Assembly: GCF_903645295.1 (NCBI RefSeq)
Contig: NZ_CAHJXM010000002.1
Coordinates: forward strand, 596,001 to 660,000
Length of the DNA stretch: 64,000 nucleotides
Reading direction: 5' to 3'
From: Bacillus sp. Marseille-Q1617
GTDB lineage: Bacteria > Bacillota > Bacilli > Bacillales > Bacillaceae_B
Numbering within the stretch: the first letter of the stretch is position 1; each line of letters starts with the position of its first letter. The notes below the pieces were generated by a model, which was not told the DNA's origin, made no database searches, and worked only from the letters and a program-made list of their open reading frames with translations. The translations under genes and the position numbers were made by a program. Positions 62,601 to 64,000 of the stretch are shown piece after piece.

Positions 62601-63624
62601 GCTGATTCCTCCCTTGAACGAAATGAAAATCCTCAATATTCTGCTTAGAAAGGACAGTAGTTGTTTGCTCTATCTTTTTTCTCCGTCTTCCCCTGATCAT
62701 ATGCCCCTCGATCAGTACCTGCCTGAGGACGGAGCTGATCTGATTCACGCAATAAATCGAAACCGCAAAAAACAGCAAAGGTGAAAGTAACAGCATCGGT
62801 TTATTGAAGATCTGCTGAATGTTGATGCTCATCGTTGCAGCCCATTCATTTGTGACAGAAAAATACTGAGGGATGTACTCCAGAACCCCGAAATTTTCTG
62901 TGATCAGTCCTCCCAATGTAATATGCAGGATCCCGAGCTGAACAAGGAGAAAAAGCGTCTGTGCGAGCTGTTCGGAAAACAATACGATCGACTGGCGGCT
63001 GAAATACGGCCACAAATGCCTGCGGATCAACTGGATGCGCCCCGCCCCCATCGTCCGGGAAGCCGCCACGAAATCCTGTTTCAAGAAGTCATGCATCCCC
63101 TGTCCTACGTACATTCCTAGCGATGGAATGACAATCAATGAAATCACGATGACTTCGATGATCAGGAATCTGAAGGATGGAAGGGCCCCCCCTGCGAATG
63201 CGAGTTGAAGGGGGTACAGCAGGATATAGACCACAATGGCAAGCGGTATGAAATTGAATGTGTCCAACAATCCTTTTGCACCTGCCCGGAACCAGCGGGG
63301 AAGAAAGGCATACAGCACCCCTGTGATAAATCCGCCGGCCATTCTCAACAAGGCGATGGCCATCGCCGATAATAGGGTGTATTTAGCACCCGCCACCAGG
63401 ATGATGAACATATTCCTTCCGAGTTTATCGCTCCCGAGCGGAGGCATTTCGGAAAGGGAGTATGGGGGTGCGGCAATCACCCTGCCAGTCTCTTCATCGG
63501 TCATATAAGATGGACCGGACTCTTGAAAATCCGGATCCAGAACCGGGACCAGGTAGCTTCCGATGATCATGGCCAGTAAGATCAGCAGCGGAATCCAGAA
63601 ACGATAAGACCTGAACACACTCAT
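62587..63624 (-). CDS. Opp/Dpp-type permease subunit (C-like), second copy
   Basis: A 345-residue OppC-like permease with LGSDKLGRNMFI after the first helix and the coupling motif FVAASRTMGAGRIQLIRRHLWP. It is paralogous to the gene at 51845. It overlaps the B-like subunit upstream by 4 bp. Again there is no ATPase or solute-binding protein in view. The long tail after the last helix is shared with the first copy. Confidence 0.87.
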   Translation of the reverse strand: MSVFRSYRFWIPLLILLAMIIGSYLVPVLDPDFQESGPSYMTDEETGRVIAAPPYSLSEMPPLGSDKLGRNMFIILVAGAKYTLLSAMAIALLRMAGGFITGVLYAFLPRWFRAGAKGLLDTFNFIPLAIVVYILLYPLQLAFAGGALPSFRFLIIEVIVISLIVIPSLGMYVGQGMHDFLKQDFVAASRTMGAGRIQLIRRHLWPYFSRQSIVLFSEQLAQTLFLLVQLGILHITLGGLITENFGVLEYIPQYFSVTNEWAATMSINIQQIFNKPMLLLSPLLFFAVSIYCVNQISSVLRQVLIEGHMIRGRRRKKIEQTTTVLSKQNIEDFHFVQGRNQHESI

Positions 63625-64000
63625 GCTTCCACCTCCTCATGGATGCCCGTATATTTTGTAATAAAGAGCTGCCCAAGACTGAATAAGATGAAGAAAGGCA
63701 CATAAATCATGAGCATGCCGATAAAGAATGCACTCGGCTCACTGACGGCAACCGATAACATAGCCACCATGAATCCATTGATGTTAAAGAGGATTTCAAT
63801 AATCAACAAATTCGAGAGCATGAGCAGGAAGATCGGTTTTATATGATAGTAGAAACTGATCCACACATTCCTGAAAAGATGGACCCAAAGGGTGTAGGCC
63901 TTGGAAAACCCTTTTGATAAAGAAAATTCCACGTACGGTTTATCGCCTTCTTCACGCAGTTGAAACAAAAAATTCTTGATCAAAAAGGCGATCGGCATCA
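63621..64000 (-). CDS. Opp/Dpp-type permease subunit (B-like), 5' end outside window
   Basis: The C-terminal 125 or so residues of an OppB-like permease, with coupling motif FSLSKGFSKAYTLWVHLFRN and the end LFNINGFMVAMLSV matching LFNIPGITRFLMST of the first pair (50976). The frame remains open to the right edge, so the Met at 63998 is internal. Confidence 0.85.
   Translation of the reverse strand, partial: MPIAFLIKNFLFQLREEGDKPYVEFSLSKGFSKAYTLWVHLFRNVWISFYYHIKPIFLLMLSNLLIIEILFNINGFMVAMLSVAVSEPSAFFIGMLMIYVPFFILFSLGQLFITKYTGIHEEVEA

Overview
The window is chromosomal DNA from a motile, spore-forming-type member of the Bacillaceae (Bacillus sensu lato). The main reason is gene order: degV-comFA-comFC-yvyF-flgM-flgN-flgK-flgL-yviE-fliW-csrA-hag-flaG-fliD-fliS-fliT-hpf-secA-prfB-yvjA-cccB-ftsE-ftsX-ctpB-minJ follows the Bacillus subtilis order, with extra genes inserted. 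Genus and species cannot be fixed from the sequence alone. No rRNA, tRNA, prophage or true CRISPR array was seen.

Layout. 1-5.3 kb: end of an EamA transporter, degV, a RAYT-type transposase between two palindrome arrays, then the competence genes comFA/comFC and yvyF. 5.3-18.1 kb: late flagellar genes with three SigD-type promoters and the FliW-CsrA-Hag circuit, interrupted by a 1267-residue secreted repeat protein between hag and flaG. 18.2-33 kb: an orphan ABC-2 permease, hpf, an M29 aminopeptidase, a DUF1028 protein, a SEC-C protein, secA, prfB with its programmed frameshift, yvjA, cccB, ftsE, ftsX and an M23 hydrolase. 33-35.2 kb: two small unknown genes pointing at each other, each behind a GEMM (cyclic-di-GMP-I) type leader, then a methyltransferase. 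35.5-39.8 kb: ccdA, a two-component system, a membrane protein and a TlpA thioredoxin, then a DUF302 gene. 40.3-44.7 kb: sulfur amino-acid genes, with metY behind an S-box riboswitch, then metX. 44.9-50.8 kb: ctpB, minJ, a DAACS symporter and a rhodanese-metallo-beta-lactamase fusion. 50.9-59.2 kb: an Opp-like permease pair, a VTT protein, and a reverse-strand group with two lipoproteins and a two-component system. 59.3-64 kb: a c-di-AMP riboswitch with ktrA-ktrB, then a second Opp-like permease pair with a lipoprotein.

The most unusual content is repeat and RNA structure. At least eight intergenic clusters carry a 15-bp palindrome (TTGTGCCWGGCACAA and matched variants). In most of them the units recur at exactly 25 nt, that is 15 bp of palindrome plus about 10 nt of variable spacer. 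Two of these arrays flank the RAYT transposase, which suggests a REP/RAYT-like system. Four copies of a separate 136-138-bp element with inverted ends occur, one of them inside the ktrAB leader. A third, degenerate array has a 20-nt period. The reverse-strand GEMM-like aptamer has a U where the canonical aptamer has the ligand-stacking A, so it may be a variant or a decayed riboswitch.
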